A DNA stretch of 28,614 bases, from the NCBI GenBank assembly GCA_030666985.1, contig DAOUWT010000005.1, forward strand, positions 1-28,614, given 5' to 3'. Positions within the stretch are counted from its first letter, which is position 1; each line of letters opens with the position of its first letter. This document shows positions 8,257-15,953 of this stretch, one piece after another. The translations under genes and the position numbers were made by a program. The notes beneath the pieces are model-generated. The model saw only the letters and a list, made by a program, of their open reading frames with translations, was not told where the DNA came from and did not search any database. This stretch comes from Chloroflexota bacterium. GTDB lineage: Bacteria > Chloroflexota > Anaerolineae > Anaerolineales > UBA11858.

Positions 8257-8874
8257 GTGAAAATAGACCTCCATGTCCATACAAAAGAACGCTCCGCTTG
8301 CGGTAGATCGTCAGAAGTAGAGCAAGTGCGAGCTGCCATTGACGCTGACCTTGACGCAATTGCCTTTACCGACCATGGCCGGCTTGCCCCCGTCAAGAGA
8401 TTGGCTAAATTGAACGAAACATACGCCCCTTTCCGAATCTTCAACGGCATTGAGGTGGACATCAACGACGAACATGTCCTCGTCATTGGCATTCACGACA
8501 AGAAGTTGGAAAAGGTAGATTGGCATTATCCGGAATTACATGCCTTCGTCAGGGAGCGTGGAGGGCTTTTGGCCGTTGCTCACCCTTTTCGTTACCACCC
8601 AGAACTACGTTTGGATATAGAACACTTCCCGCCCGACGCCATTGAAGCCTATTCGACCAACACCCCGCTTGGGGTGGCAGGACGCATACTAGACTTAGCC
8701 GCTCGCCTCGGTATCCCCACCGTCAGCAATTCCGACTCCCACGTCACCCACACCCTGGGCAAACACTACAATATCCTGGAGCGCACCCCGGCCAGCATAT
8801 CCGAACTGATAGAAATATTCCGCAAAGGCCAGTTTACAACGTTCAGAGGAGAACGCCAGTTTACAACGCTCTGA
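8257..8874 (+). CDS. PHP-domain metal-dependent phosphoesterase
   Basis: Cytoplasmic PHP-superfamily hydrolase (205 aa), probably acting on a phosphate ester or nucleotide; the substrate is not evident. Metal-binding motifs are in family order: DLHVHT (H6, H8), FTDHG (D39, H40), NGIEVD (E66), VAHPFRYH (H109) and SNSDSH (D160, H162). The GTG at 8257 is chosen as start because AAAGGA (8245-8250) lies six bases upstream and the PHP core starts directly after it; the longer frame back to 8152 adds 35 residues of non-family sequence. The last 15 or so codons (QFTTFRGERQFTTL) are encoded by the first units of the 27-bp tandem array, and the stop lies in its second unit. The native C-terminus has therefore probably been replaced or extended by the repeat. 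It follows gyrA by 248 bp. Confidence 0.85.
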   Translation: MKIDLHVHTKERSACGRSSEVEQVRAAIDADLDAIAFTDHGRLAPVKRLAKLNETYAPFRIFNGIEVDINDEHVLVIGIHDKKLEKVDWHYPELHAFVRERGGLLAVAHPFRYHPELRLDIEHFPPDAIEAYSTNTPLGVAGRILDLAARLGIPTVSNSDSHVTHTLGKHYNILERTPASISELIEIFRKGQFTTFRGERQFTTL

Positions 8875-9313
8875 GGGGAACGCCAGTTTACAACGTTCAG
8901 AGGAGAACGCCAGTTTACAACGCTCTGAGGGGAACGCCAGTTTACAACGCTCTGAGGGGAATACCAGTTTGCAACGCTCTGAGGGGAACGCCAGTTTACA
9001 ACGTTCAGAGGGGAATACCAGTTTGCAACGCTCTGAGGGGAATACCAGTTTGCAACGCTCTGAGGGGAACGCCAGTTTACAACGTTCAGAGGGGAATACC
9101 AGTTTGCAACGCTCTGAGGGGAACGCCAGTTCACAATGCTCTGAGGGGAACGCCAGTTCACAATGCTCTGAGGGGAGCGCCAGTTTACAATGCTCTGAGG
9201 GGAGCGCCAGTTTACAATGCTCTGAGGGGAACGCCAGTTCACAATGCTCTGAGGGGAACGCCAGTTCACAATGCTCTGAGGGGAGCGCCAGTTTACAATG
9301 CTCTGAGGGGAAC
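8828..9313. repeat. 27-bp tandem array, 18 units in perfect register
   Basis: Eighteen units of 27 bp (486 bp) without a single indel; each runs from (G/A)CCAGTT to GAGGGGAA(C/T) or a close variant. Units 1-2 and 3-4 are identical pairs. Units 1-11 carry CAACG and units 12-18 carry CAATG. Because 27 is a multiple of 3 the array stays open in several frames on both strands, giving nine-residue protein repeats such as FPSERCKLA (minus) and LQRSEGNAS (plus). None has a convincing ribosome-binding site or partner domain. It overlaps the end of the PHP gene. There are no unique spacers, so it is not a CRISPR. The spacer to 9487 otherwise holds the shared flank and a terminator. Confidence 0.95.
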
Positions 9314-9359
9314 GCCAGTTCCCCGGACTCCACCCGCAGGATCGGCAGATTCTGCTCGA
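9314..9359. repeat. Array flank shared with the copy at 27349-27394
   Basis: After the last unit the sequence GCCAGTTCCCCGGACTC is followed by CACCCGCAGGA, a divergent 8-base core, and TTCTGCTCGA. The same flank with few changes lies at 27349-27394 next to a single array unit. The two loci also both carry TGCTCAACTACTTA nearby (about 9413 and 27318). This indicates one dispersed element, expanded here and unexpanded there. Confidence 0.75.
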
Positions 9360-9433
9360 ACATAGTGTAAATTACACATCCTAACATTAGGTGCAATACC
9401 GTAAAAATTTATGCTCAACTACTTATAGAAAAC

Positions 9434-9465
9434 AAAAACCCTGACGCGACCGCGTCAGGGTTTTT
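9434..9465. terminator. Bidirectional intrinsic terminator
   Basis: AAAAACCCTGACGCG (9434-9448) is the exact reverse complement of CGCGTCAGGGTTTTT (9451-9465). Each strand therefore reads a GC-rich stem followed by five T. It separates the plus-strand PHP/array region from the convergent TPR gene, which ends 23 bp away. Confidence 0.92.
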
Positions 9466-9487
9466 GCTTTCACATATCTCTGTAACA

Positions 9488-11932
9488 TTAGACGTTATGC
9501 CCGAACGCATCACCCAACAGGGAGCGCAATTCCCGGGGGATCAAGGTGACGCGCTGATTGTCTAAGGTGCCAATTGCCAAAAAGCCAAGCATCTGCAAAC
9601 GCCCCGGGATGGTTTCAGGGATGTGATATTGCCAGTGAGGTGATTCGTCGTAAATGTCCCCAAAACGTTCGGTGAAACTATCCCAAGAGCGCAACCCATC
9701 CCCTTCCAAGACCCAGACCAGGGCATCCCGCTCTTCGGGGCTGAGTTCATCCTCGATCATGTTGTGTAACCGCCCAGGGTTGGTGAGGGCCTCCACGATC
9801 CGGGTGACAACCTCCGCCTTTCTACCTTTTTTGCTAAGTCCCCAGGTTTCTAGGGTGGGCTTCAGGCGATCTTTGCTAACACGGTTGACGCAACTCTCTA
9901 AATCTTCGTCTTCTGTGATGGTTCTATTGAATTGGCGGTCATGATAATTGTGTATTCTCTTTGTGAAAAAATCACCAAAACCGCTAAAGGATTCTAGCAA
10001 TTGTATGCGCTCGAGCCAATCTGTATAAAACTCTTCTGAATCAGGGTTAAGTTCAATCAACATGTCAATCATTCTTTCCGCAGCTTCGTATTCTCCTTCT
10101 CTGATCGCTAAATGGACTTGTAACTCCACTGCCCCTTCGTATACTTTTGCAACCACTTTATTTGCCGACATTATTTTTGCAAGGTGTTCCCGGCATAATT
10201 CTTCATTATCATCTTCGTAAAATGCCAGACGGGCCAGAGTCAGATGACCGAATAAATAGTCGGGGTCAACCTCCACAGATCTATGGAGTTTGGCCATGGC
10301 TTCTTTTTCCCGCCCCTGTTTTTGGTATACCACGCCCATATTATGAAGAGTAGCTGGATAATCAGGCTCTAGTTCAAGAGCTTGCTCAAAATAGCTAAGA
10401 GCTTTTTTGAGATTGGCTTTCTTATCACTTTTCGACAAGGCAACCCCTTTTTCTATTAGACGCAGTGTCTCCTCGCTGCAGGTTGGTTCCAAGAAGGACA
10501 CAATTTCCGTTTTCACCAATCTGACCTCTGCCCAATCTTCTTTATCCTCGCGCCATATATTTATTGGTGTTTCCCTATCAATTTGTCCACCTTCAGATAA
10601 GACGCGAAGTGCATTTATGCGCTGTTGAGGTGTGCTATATTTGCTAGTAGCGAAGCGTTCTATTTCTGCGTATGCTTGGGGCAAGTCTAAGCTGGCCAAA
10701 CTTTCTAAGGCAGCCTCTACTTCCAATTCATCTTCCGCTCCTTGCCAAAGCATAAGCCGATGACTATATCCAATATAGCTGTACCGCTCAGCTAATTCTT
10801 TAAGTCCTGTTTCCGATTCCACTGCCTTCTCAAGTTTATCAATGGTGGACTGTTGCCAATAGTGCATAAAATGGATAGTGGGAAAGCGTCCATCCAAAGC
10901 GGGGCCAACAGGTTTTTTTCTTCGTTTAGCTTTTTTTAGGACGTCTAGACCTCTCTGAGCCAAAGAACCATAACGGCTTTCGGTTTGGGTTACTTTTTGA
11001 AATAATTTTTTAGCAATAGAAAGCTGTCCCGTGTTGGCCGCGCCCGCCCCAAGAATGTAACAAGTGGCATCTTGTAGGGGGATGTGTTCCGTCCCATATA
11101 GCTCGTATGCCTCACCAGCCATTTGTCCAAGGGTTTCATCATCCTCTAACCAACCAAAAGCCTCGACAACTTTGTTGATGTGGTCACCCATGTCCAAGAC
11201 ATCTAGTGTTAGAGGACGCAATTTGGCAGCATAGACCTCGGCCTTTTCTTTTTCCCAAATATTTATGTTAAAAATCACCAGGCTGCTCAAAGCGAAAATA
11301 TTTTCAGGTTCTAAGTCCTCAACAATTACCTCTAATTCGGAAATAGCTTCTTGAATCTTTCCATGCACAAATAAGGTCGTAGCGCGATTATTACGAGGAG
11401 AAGGCCATTGAGGAACTAAGCGGATAGCGGTCTTAGTTTCCTTTAATACGCCTCTAAAATCCTCGTTTTGCAAACATATTTGAGCGCGTTCATGAGGCAT
11501 GGCAGCCCGGCGCATCTTTGTCAGCGATACCCCGTAGGTATTAGCCGCATCCAAGATTTCAGCTTTAACTACGGACATGATTTTTTCAGTTTGTTCCTTG
11601 GCTTCATACTCATCATTTGGGTCGCGCCTGAGATAATTTTCGGCATGACGCCAGGCATGGCCCATAAATCCCATTTGTACATAAGCTGTTGCCAAATTGG
11701 CGTAAGCCGGCACATAATCTTTATCACGCCGAACCACCTCTTCTAAATCTTCTATTGCGCTGCGAGTCCTGCCAAGCACACTCTTGGCCGTGCCCCGTAA
11801 ATACAAGTAATCTGGGCGAAATTGGAAGTTGCGGGGAGCGTTTTCTAAGGCGCTCAAGGCCGATTCGGTTTGTCCGCGTCCTAGCAAGTTTTGTACATTG
11901 TCAATAAAGTCATAAAAGTCTTGTTTGGGCAT
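9488..11932 (-). CDS. Large TPR-repeat protein with C-terminal SAP-like segment
   Basis: Cytoplasmic protein of 814 aa with no signal peptide or membrane segment. Residues about 1-125 and 480-600 are helical tetratricopeptide repeats (for example YLRGTAKSVLGRTRSAIEDL and PATLHNMGVVYQKQGREKEA), scaffolds for protein-protein contact. Around residues 690-720, RLKPTLETWGLSKKGRKAEV fits a SAP motif, a short helix-turn-helix that often binds DNA or RNA. The final 90 residues (LSPEERDALVWVLEG to the end) look like a small winged-helix fold; this part is weak inference. ATG 11932 is preferred over the TTG three bases upstream because AAGGAG (revcomp, about 11939-11944) is six bases from ATG. It stands alone and is convergent with the PHP gene. 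The function is unknown; TPR plus SAP suggests tethering partners to nucleic acid. Confidence 0.85.
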   Translation of the reverse strand: MPKQDFYDFIDNVQNLLGRGQTESALSALENAPRNFQFRPDYLYLRGTAKSVLGRTRSAIEDLEEVVRRDKDYVPAYANLATAYVQMGFMGHAWRHAENYLRRDPNDEYEAKEQTEKIMSVVKAEILDAANTYGVSLTKMRRAAMPHERAQICLQNEDFRGVLKETKTAIRLVPQWPSPRNNRATTLFVHGKIQEAISELEVIVEDLEPENIFALSSLVIFNINIWEKEKAEVYAAKLRPLTLDVLDMGDHINKVVEAFGWLEDDETLGQMAGEAYELYGTEHIPLQDATCYILGAGAANTGQLSIAKKLFQKVTQTESRYGSLAQRGLDVLKKAKRRKKPVGPALDGRFPTIHFMHYWQQSTIDKLEKAVESETGLKELAERYSYIGYSHRLMLWQGAEDELEVEAALESLASLDLPQAYAEIERFATSKYSTPQQRINALRVLSEGGQIDRETPINIWREDKEDWAEVRLVKTEIVSFLEPTCSEETLRLIEKGVALSKSDKKANLKKALSYFEQALELEPDYPATLHNMGVVYQKQGREKEAMAKLHRSVEVDPDYLFGHLTLARLAFYEDDNEELCREHLAKIMSANKVVAKVYEGAVELQVHLAIREGEYEAAERMIDMLIELNPDSEEFYTDWLERIQLLESFSGFGDFFTKRIHNYHDRQFNRTITEDEDLESCVNRVSKDRLKPTLETWGLSKKGRKAEVVTRIVEALTNPGRLHNMIEDELSPEERDALVWVLEGDGLRSWDSFTERFGDIYDESPHWQYHIPETIPGRLQMLGFLAIGTLDNQRVTLIPRELRSLLGDAFGHNV

Positions 11933-11978
11933 CAATTACTCCTTAATATTTGGCTATATTTCACGTTCCTAAAAACCC

Positions 11979-11987
11979 ATTCTACCA
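11979..11987 (-). promoter_or_regulatory. Possible extended -10 promoter of the TPR gene
   Basis: Read on the minus strand, TGGTAGAAT is an extended -10 element about 50 nt upstream of the ATG at 11932. No convincing -35 hexamer accompanies it. Confidence 0.4.
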
Positions 11988-11998
11988 GATAAATTGGG

Positions 11999-12004
11999 TA
12001 TAAT
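11999..12004 (+). promoter_or_regulatory. Possible -10 box of the GH31 gene
   Basis: A perfect TATAAT hexamer on the plus strand, 129 bp before the GH31 start. There is no clear -35 and no extended TG, so the call is tentative. A transcript from here would carry the repeat-rich leader 12005-12133. Confidence 0.35.
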
Positions 12005-12130
12005 GGGGGTTGGTATACTGGGAAATTGGGAGATTGGGAAACTGGTATACTGGTTCTGCCCAATCTACCACCATACCAATTCCACCAATTTACCAACATA
12101 CCAATATACCAATATCACCAACATACCAAC
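12005..12130. repeat. G/T-rich then C/A-rich heptad-like repeat block
   Basis: The left part repeats GGGAxATTGGG-like units and contains TGGTATACTGG twice (about 12011 and 12043). The right part repeats ACCAAT/ACCAACAT units of about seven bases. The two parts are partly complementary, for example AGATTGGG (12031-12038) with CCCAATCT (12059-12066). It forms the leader of the GH31 gene and replaces any normal ribosome-binding site. A similar C/T/A-rich block lies at 24117-24182. Confidence 0.7.
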
Positions 12131-12133
12131 ACC

Positions 12134-14410
12134 ATGAACCCCATCACCCAACTCCTTCTCTCCATTCAATTCATCGGATTGCCCGCCACCCTGCGCATCA
12201 TCTCTGCCACCCTCCTCCGGGATTGGTACGAACACCGTTTTCGCGCCCCGTCTCCTGCAACTGCGCCTCAATCTCCGGGGGATTTGCTCAACGCGGAAAC
12301 CACTCCCCGTGGGGGACGCTTCACCTTTGCCAACGCCGAACTCGAAATCCACTTCCTCACCCCGCATCTCGTTCGCATCTCCTGGAGTCCCGGCCAGCCG
12401 CCGCTGCCCTACGCTATTGCTAAAACGGAGTGGCCCGCGGTCAACATCTCCGTTCACGAGACTGGTGCGGGGGGATACACTTTGGCCAGCGGGGGATTAA
12501 CCCTCACGGTGCTGGCGGATGGGGGGATCGTTTACCGCGCGGGGGAGGGAGACCCGCTCCGGGCGGAACATCCCCCACGGTGGGAGGGGGCGGCCTGGAC
12601 GCAGGGAGCGCGGTTGGACACCGGGGAGCGGATTCACGGCCTGGGGGAGCGGGCCGCACCGCTGAACTTGAGGGAAACGTCCCCACACGGCAACACTGCC
12701 CCCCAAGGGGAGAGCATCACCTACCAGATGCGGAACACCGACCCGGGCGGGCATTACGTCCCCGGTGACGATCCCCTTTACCTGAACATCCCCCTTTATA
12801 TCAGCCGCACGGGCCGGGGCAGCTATCTCATCTTCTACGAAAACACGCACCAGGGAGAATTTTCCTTCGGGGAAGAGGCATCCACCGTGGCCTTCAAGGG
12901 CGGAATGCCGCGCTATTATTTCACATCGGGAACGGTGGCCGAGGTCGTGGAACGCTACACCGAACTCACCGGGCGCGCCCCCCTGCCTCCCCGCTGGGCG
13001 CTGGGGTACCACCAATGCCGCTGGGGGTACAAATCTGCCCAAGACGTGCGCGAGGTGGTGGCCGGCTTTAGGGAGCACAACCTCCCCCTGGACGCCATCC
13101 ACCTGGACATTGACTACATGGACGGCTACCGCGTTTTCACCGTGGACGAGGAGCGTTTCCCCGACCTGGCCGCCCTGACCGCCGAGCTAAAAGAAGACGG
13201 AATTCACACGGTGACTATCCTTGACCCCGGCGTGAAAGTTGACCCGAATTATGACCTTTACCGGGAGGGCGTTGAGAGAGGGCTGTTTTGCACCACGCCG
13301 AATGGAAAGCCTATTAAGGCGCAGGTGTGGCCGGGGATGTGCCATTTTCCCGATTTCACAAATCCCGAAACCCGGGAATGGTGGGGGGAGCAGTATGCCG
13401 AACTCTTGGCGATGGGCGTGGACGGTTTTTGGCACGACATGAACGAACCAGCCGCCTTTGTGGGCTGGGGAAATCCCTCGCTGCCGTCCATCACCCGCTA
13501 CAGCATGGAGAATCGGCTTACACTTTCCAAATCAATATGTCACTGCGAGGAGCGTAGTGTGCGACGTGGCAGTCTCCCGGTTAACAATAGAGCAGCGAAA
13601 TCAGGGAGATTGCCACACCCCCAGAAAACGGGGGTTCGCAATGACATGAGGTTAATGAACCATACTGAGAACCAAGGCGGAAATCACACCGAGGCCAACA
13701 ACATTTACGGCCTAATGATGAACCAAGCCGGCTACGAAGGGCTGCGTAAACTCACCCCCCCGCACCGCCCGTGGATTCTCTCTCGTGCGGGATGGGCCGG
13801 CATGCAGCGTTACGCCTGGAACTGGACGGGAGACGTGGGAGGTTCGTGGGACACTCTGCGCCAAACGCTCATCACCATGCTGAACATTGGGCTTTCGGGC
13901 ATCCCCTACACCGGCTCCGACATTGGCGGATTTGGCGGTCACCCCTCCGCCGAGCTTTTCACGCGCTGGTTCCAAATGGCTGCATTCACTCCATTTTTCA
14001 GAGGGCACAGCGCCACCGGAACTCCCCGCCGCGAGCCGTGGGTTTATGGCGAACCCTACACTTCTATTATCCGAGATTTTCTCAACCTCCGCCGCCGCCT
14101 CATGCCCTACCTCTACACCCTGGCCGAGGAGGCAGCCCAAACCGGCGCGCCTCTTATGCGTCCGCTTTTTTGGCATTACCCGGAGATGGCAGACGTGGAC
14201 GACCAATTCATGCTGGGGGATTCCCTGCTGGTCGCGCCCGTTCTGAGTGAGGGAGCGAAATGCCGCCGCGTGACCCTGCCTCCGGGGGTGTGGCACGACT
14301 GGTGGGATGAATCTATCTATGAGGGAGAGTCCGTGGTGGAGGTTGCGGTGGGGTTGGAGAGGATTCCGGTGTTTGTGAGAGGTGGGCGTGAGCTAGGAGT
14401 TGCGAGGTAG
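12134..14410 (+). CDS. GH31 family alpha-glucosidase with in-frame insertion
   Basis: Glycoside hydrolase of family 31 (758 aa), releasing glucose from alpha-linked oligosaccharides. Family signatures are GYHQCRWGYKS (before 310), HLDIDYMDGYRVF, the nucleophile D435 in FWHDMNEP, and the acid/base D567 in WTGDVGGSWD; GSDIGGFGG follows. There is no signal peptide, so it is probably cytoplasmic. The start at 12134 (MNPITQLLL) is chosen because the 36 codons upstream encode only the intergenic repeat; no Shine-Dalgarno is visible. Residues 469-505 come from a 111-bp palindromic element lying between the two catalytic residues. The frame is kept, but the insert is foreign to the family and may affect activity. 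GC content is visibly higher than in the next genes. It probably works with the HAD-GH65 fusion at 27416 in alpha-glucoside use. Confidence 0.9.
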   Translation: MNPITQLLLSIQFIGLPATLRIISATLLRDWYEHRFRAPSPATAPQSPGDLLNAETTPRGGRFTFANAELEIHFLTPHLVRISWSPGQPPLPYAIAKTEWPAVNISVHETGAGGYTLASGGLTLTVLADGGIVYRAGEGDPLRAEHPPRWEGAAWTQGARLDTGERIHGLGERAAPLNLRETSPHGNTAPQGESITYQMRNTDPGGHYVPGDDPLYLNIPLYISRTGRGSYLIFYENTHQGEFSFGEEASTVAFKGGMPRYYFTSGTVAEVVERYTELTGRAPLPPRWALGYHQCRWGYKSAQDVREVVAGFREHNLPLDAIHLDIDYMDGYRVFTVDEERFPDLAALTAELKEDGIHTVTILDPGVKVDPNYDLYREGVERGLFCTTPNGKPIKAQVWPGMCHFPDFTNPETREWWGEQYAELLAMGVDGFWHDMNEPAAFVGWGNPSLPSITRYSMENRLTLSKSICHCEERSVRRGSLPVNNRAAKSGRLPHPQKTGVRNDMRLMNHTENQGGNHTEANNIYGLMMNQAGYEGLRKLTPPHRPWILSRAGWAGMQRYAWNWTGDVGGSWDTLRQTLITMLNIGLSGIPYTGSDIGGFGGHPSAELFTRWFQMAAFTPFFRGHSATGTPRREPWVYGEPYTSIIRDFLNLRRRLMPYLYTLAEEAAQTGAPLMRPLFWHYPEMADVDDQFMLGDSLLVAPVLSEGAKCRRVTLPPGVWHDWWDESIYEGESVVEVAVGLERIPVFVRGGRELGVAR
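13537..13647. mobile_element. 111-bp palindromic (CHCEER-type) element inside GH31
   Basis: The ends ATGTCACTGCGA (13537-13548) and TCGCAATGACAT (13636-13647) are inverted repeats. Inner arms GTGGCAGTCTCCC and GGGAGATTGCCAC also pair. A related 114-bp copy lies at 23767-23880. It is 37 codons long and open in the GH31 frame, adding SICHCEERS and following residues. It codes for no protein of its own, so it is a non-autonomous MITE/REP-like element. No clear target duplication was found. Confidence 0.85.
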
Positions 14411-14513
14411 GGGTTGGGATGGAACGCGGGCGGCGTGGATTGTGGATTTCGGAGTGGGGATTGCGGATTACAAGACTCATCTAGGTAGAATAATTACAGT
14501 TTCCAAATTTTGC

Positions 14514-14543
14514 TTGCGATGGCGGGGGTGGGTGTGCTATACT
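14514..14543 (+). promoter_or_regulatory. Promoter of the zinc-ribbon cluster
   Basis: TTGCGA (14514-14519), 18 bp, then TATACT (14538-14543) preceded by TGC, an extended -10. Transcription should start near 14550, leaving a leader of about 126 nt before the first zinc-ribbon gene. The remainder of 14411-14675 shows no other feature. Confidence 0.65.
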
Positions 14544-14675
14544 TACTCTTGAGGCGTGCAAACGGAAACTCATTTTGCTGTAGCTTGGTTGTAGATTTAT
14601 GAGTTACCTGTATTCCTTTGCGCTACTTCTACCCTGATTATTTAGTTTGCAAAGATATTCTTCCGGAGTTTATCC

Positions 14676-15269
14676 ATGGAAAAATGTCCTTATTGCGCTG
14701 AAGAAATTCAAGACGAAGCAATACTATGTAGATACTGTGGAATGGATTTACAGAAATCTTCAATTCCAGATTGGATTTACATAGCTGGACTAATTGCGTT
14801 CTTGGCTCTTGTCTTTTATATCGGTTTACGCAAGATAGAGAAAAATAATAATGATGTATCAGGTAAAAATGATACTTATTCTACAGCAACTCCATTATCT
14901 CAAAGTGAAAACCTTGAAAGTTCTTCAGACGAGATGGCGAAAAGTTTCGAAATGCGTTTCAAAATGCGTAAATGGGAAGAGTGCAATTGGGTATCGAGTA
15001 ATGAAGTGGATCAGGGGAATATTGGTGAGACAGTATGCGTTCTTGGTAGAATAACAGATATTGGGTACGATTTCTCTGAAGATTATTATGAAATCTGGCT
15101 ATCTAATATATTAAAGATTGTAGACCACGATGGTGATTATTGGTATGAGCTTTCTGAAGGAGATGATATTTGGGTTGAGGGGGTTATTAAAAACGATGGT
15201 GACAATGTTTATCTCAGCCCTTATATAAATAACGAGCACACAAAAATTTATATGAAACAAAGTGATTAA
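14676..15269 (+). CDS. Zinc-ribbon membrane protein with C-terminal OB-like domain
   Basis: Protein of 197 aa. Residues 4-22, CPYCAEEIQDEAILCRYCG, form a zinc ribbon (two CxxC knuckles). A single membrane segment follows at about 33-50 (IAGLIAFLALVFYIGL), then a linker and a C-terminal domain (about 95-195) rich in beta strands, with VCVLGRITDIG and DDIWVEGVIKNDG. That pattern is like the small OB-fold domains seen after zinc ribbons in other bacterial proteins; this assignment is inference. GGAG (14664-14667) supports the start. It is the first of three neighbours with nearly the same N-terminal ribbon. Base use is visibly AT-rich compared with GH31, which suggests separate acquisition. The function is unknown. 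Confidence 0.75.
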   Translation: MEKCPYCAEEIQDEAILCRYCGMDLQKSSIPDWIYIAGLIAFLALVFYIGLRKIEKNNNDVSGKNDTYSTATPLSQSENLESSSDEMAKSFEMRFKMRKWEECNWVSSNEVDQGNIGETVCVLGRITDIGYDFSEDYYEIWLSNILKIVDHDGDYWYELSEGDDIWVEGVIKNDGDNVYLSPYINNEHTKIYMKQSD

Positions 15270-15306
15270 TTCTCAAATCTGTGCCTTTTAGAGTTAATAG
15301 AGAAAT

Positions 15307-15912
15307 ATGAAAAAGTGCCCTTATTGTGCTGAAGAAATAAAAGACGAAGCAATACTATGTAGATATTGCGGTTCATCGCTTGAAAAAAAGGTAGCTTCAC
15401 TGAGAACTAAAAAGTGTCCTTATTGCGCAGAATTAATTGATGCAGATTCTAATATTTGCGAATATTGTAAAAGTGATTTGACATCTGGAATGAAAAGGGT
15501 CTCGTATCCGATATATGAGGATAAGTTGCCCAGAGGGAAGGTTGCCTTAGGTTTTATTATCCTAATATTATCTAACTGGACAATAGGTTTTCTAGCGTAT
15601 TTTATGTTTGGTAGTTCCAACTCAGAAAATGCCTTAGGTGCTGGTGCAATTAGCAATCTATTGACAAGAAGTATTATTGGAGTTTGGGCTGTAAAAGATC
15701 GTTCTTATAACAAAGATTACAGTGATTTAAAGAAGTTTGGAGTATTTCTTCTTGCTTTTATTCCGATAGGAAACTGGTATGCAATTACTTACGCTGCTCG
15801 ATTTATAGTCAGAAAAAAACAGTTAAACATTTTGATATTTAGTATCATCCTTATAATAGTCCTTGCGGTTAGTTACTGGATAATCATTTTTTCCTTGATA
15901 TGGTTCCCATAA
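15307..15912 (+). CDS. Double zinc-ribbon multi-pass membrane protein
   Basis: Protein of 201 aa. The first ribbon CPYCAEEIKDEAILCRYCG is nearly identical to that of the gene before, including at DNA level. A second ribbon, CPYCAELIDADSNICEYC, follows at about 38-55. Three to four hydrophobic segments come next (about 78-97, 114-125, 143-165, 172-196), so the ribbons probably face the cytoplasm from a membrane anchor. It starts 37 bp after the upstream stop, with a weak ribosome-binding site, so it is probably cotranscribed. The function is unknown; zinc-ribbon plus membrane proteins of this type are often annotated only as hypothetical. Confidence 0.75.
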   Translation: MKKCPYCAEEIKDEAILCRYCGSSLEKKVASLRTKKCPYCAELIDADSNICEYCKSDLTSGMKRVSYPIYEDKLPRGKVALGFIILILSNWTIGFLAYFMFGSSNSENALGAGAISNLLTRSIIGVWAVKDRSYNKDYSDLKKFGVFLLAFIPIGNWYAITYAARFIVRKKQLNILIFSIILIIVLAVSYWIIIFSLIWFP

Positions 15913-15953
15913 AGCTTGTAACTCTATTTTGAGCAAAAAAGGATATCAAAAAT

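Noticed and set aside
8828..9313. CRISPR array
   Set aside because: Units follow each other without unique spacers, and no cas genes are present.
8695..9396. Minus-strand 233-residue ORF with FPSERCKLA repeats
   Set aside because: It is open because the tandem period is 27 bp; it begins in the array flank, runs into the PHP gene antisense and has no ribosome-binding site.
12026..12133. 36-codon N-terminal extension of the GH31 frame
   Set aside because: It translates the intergenic heptad-like repeat; family sequence begins at 12134.
12430..13102. Overlapping ORFs on both strands within the GH31 gene
   Set aside because: Shadows caused by high GC content; the GH31 frame contains all catalytic motifs.
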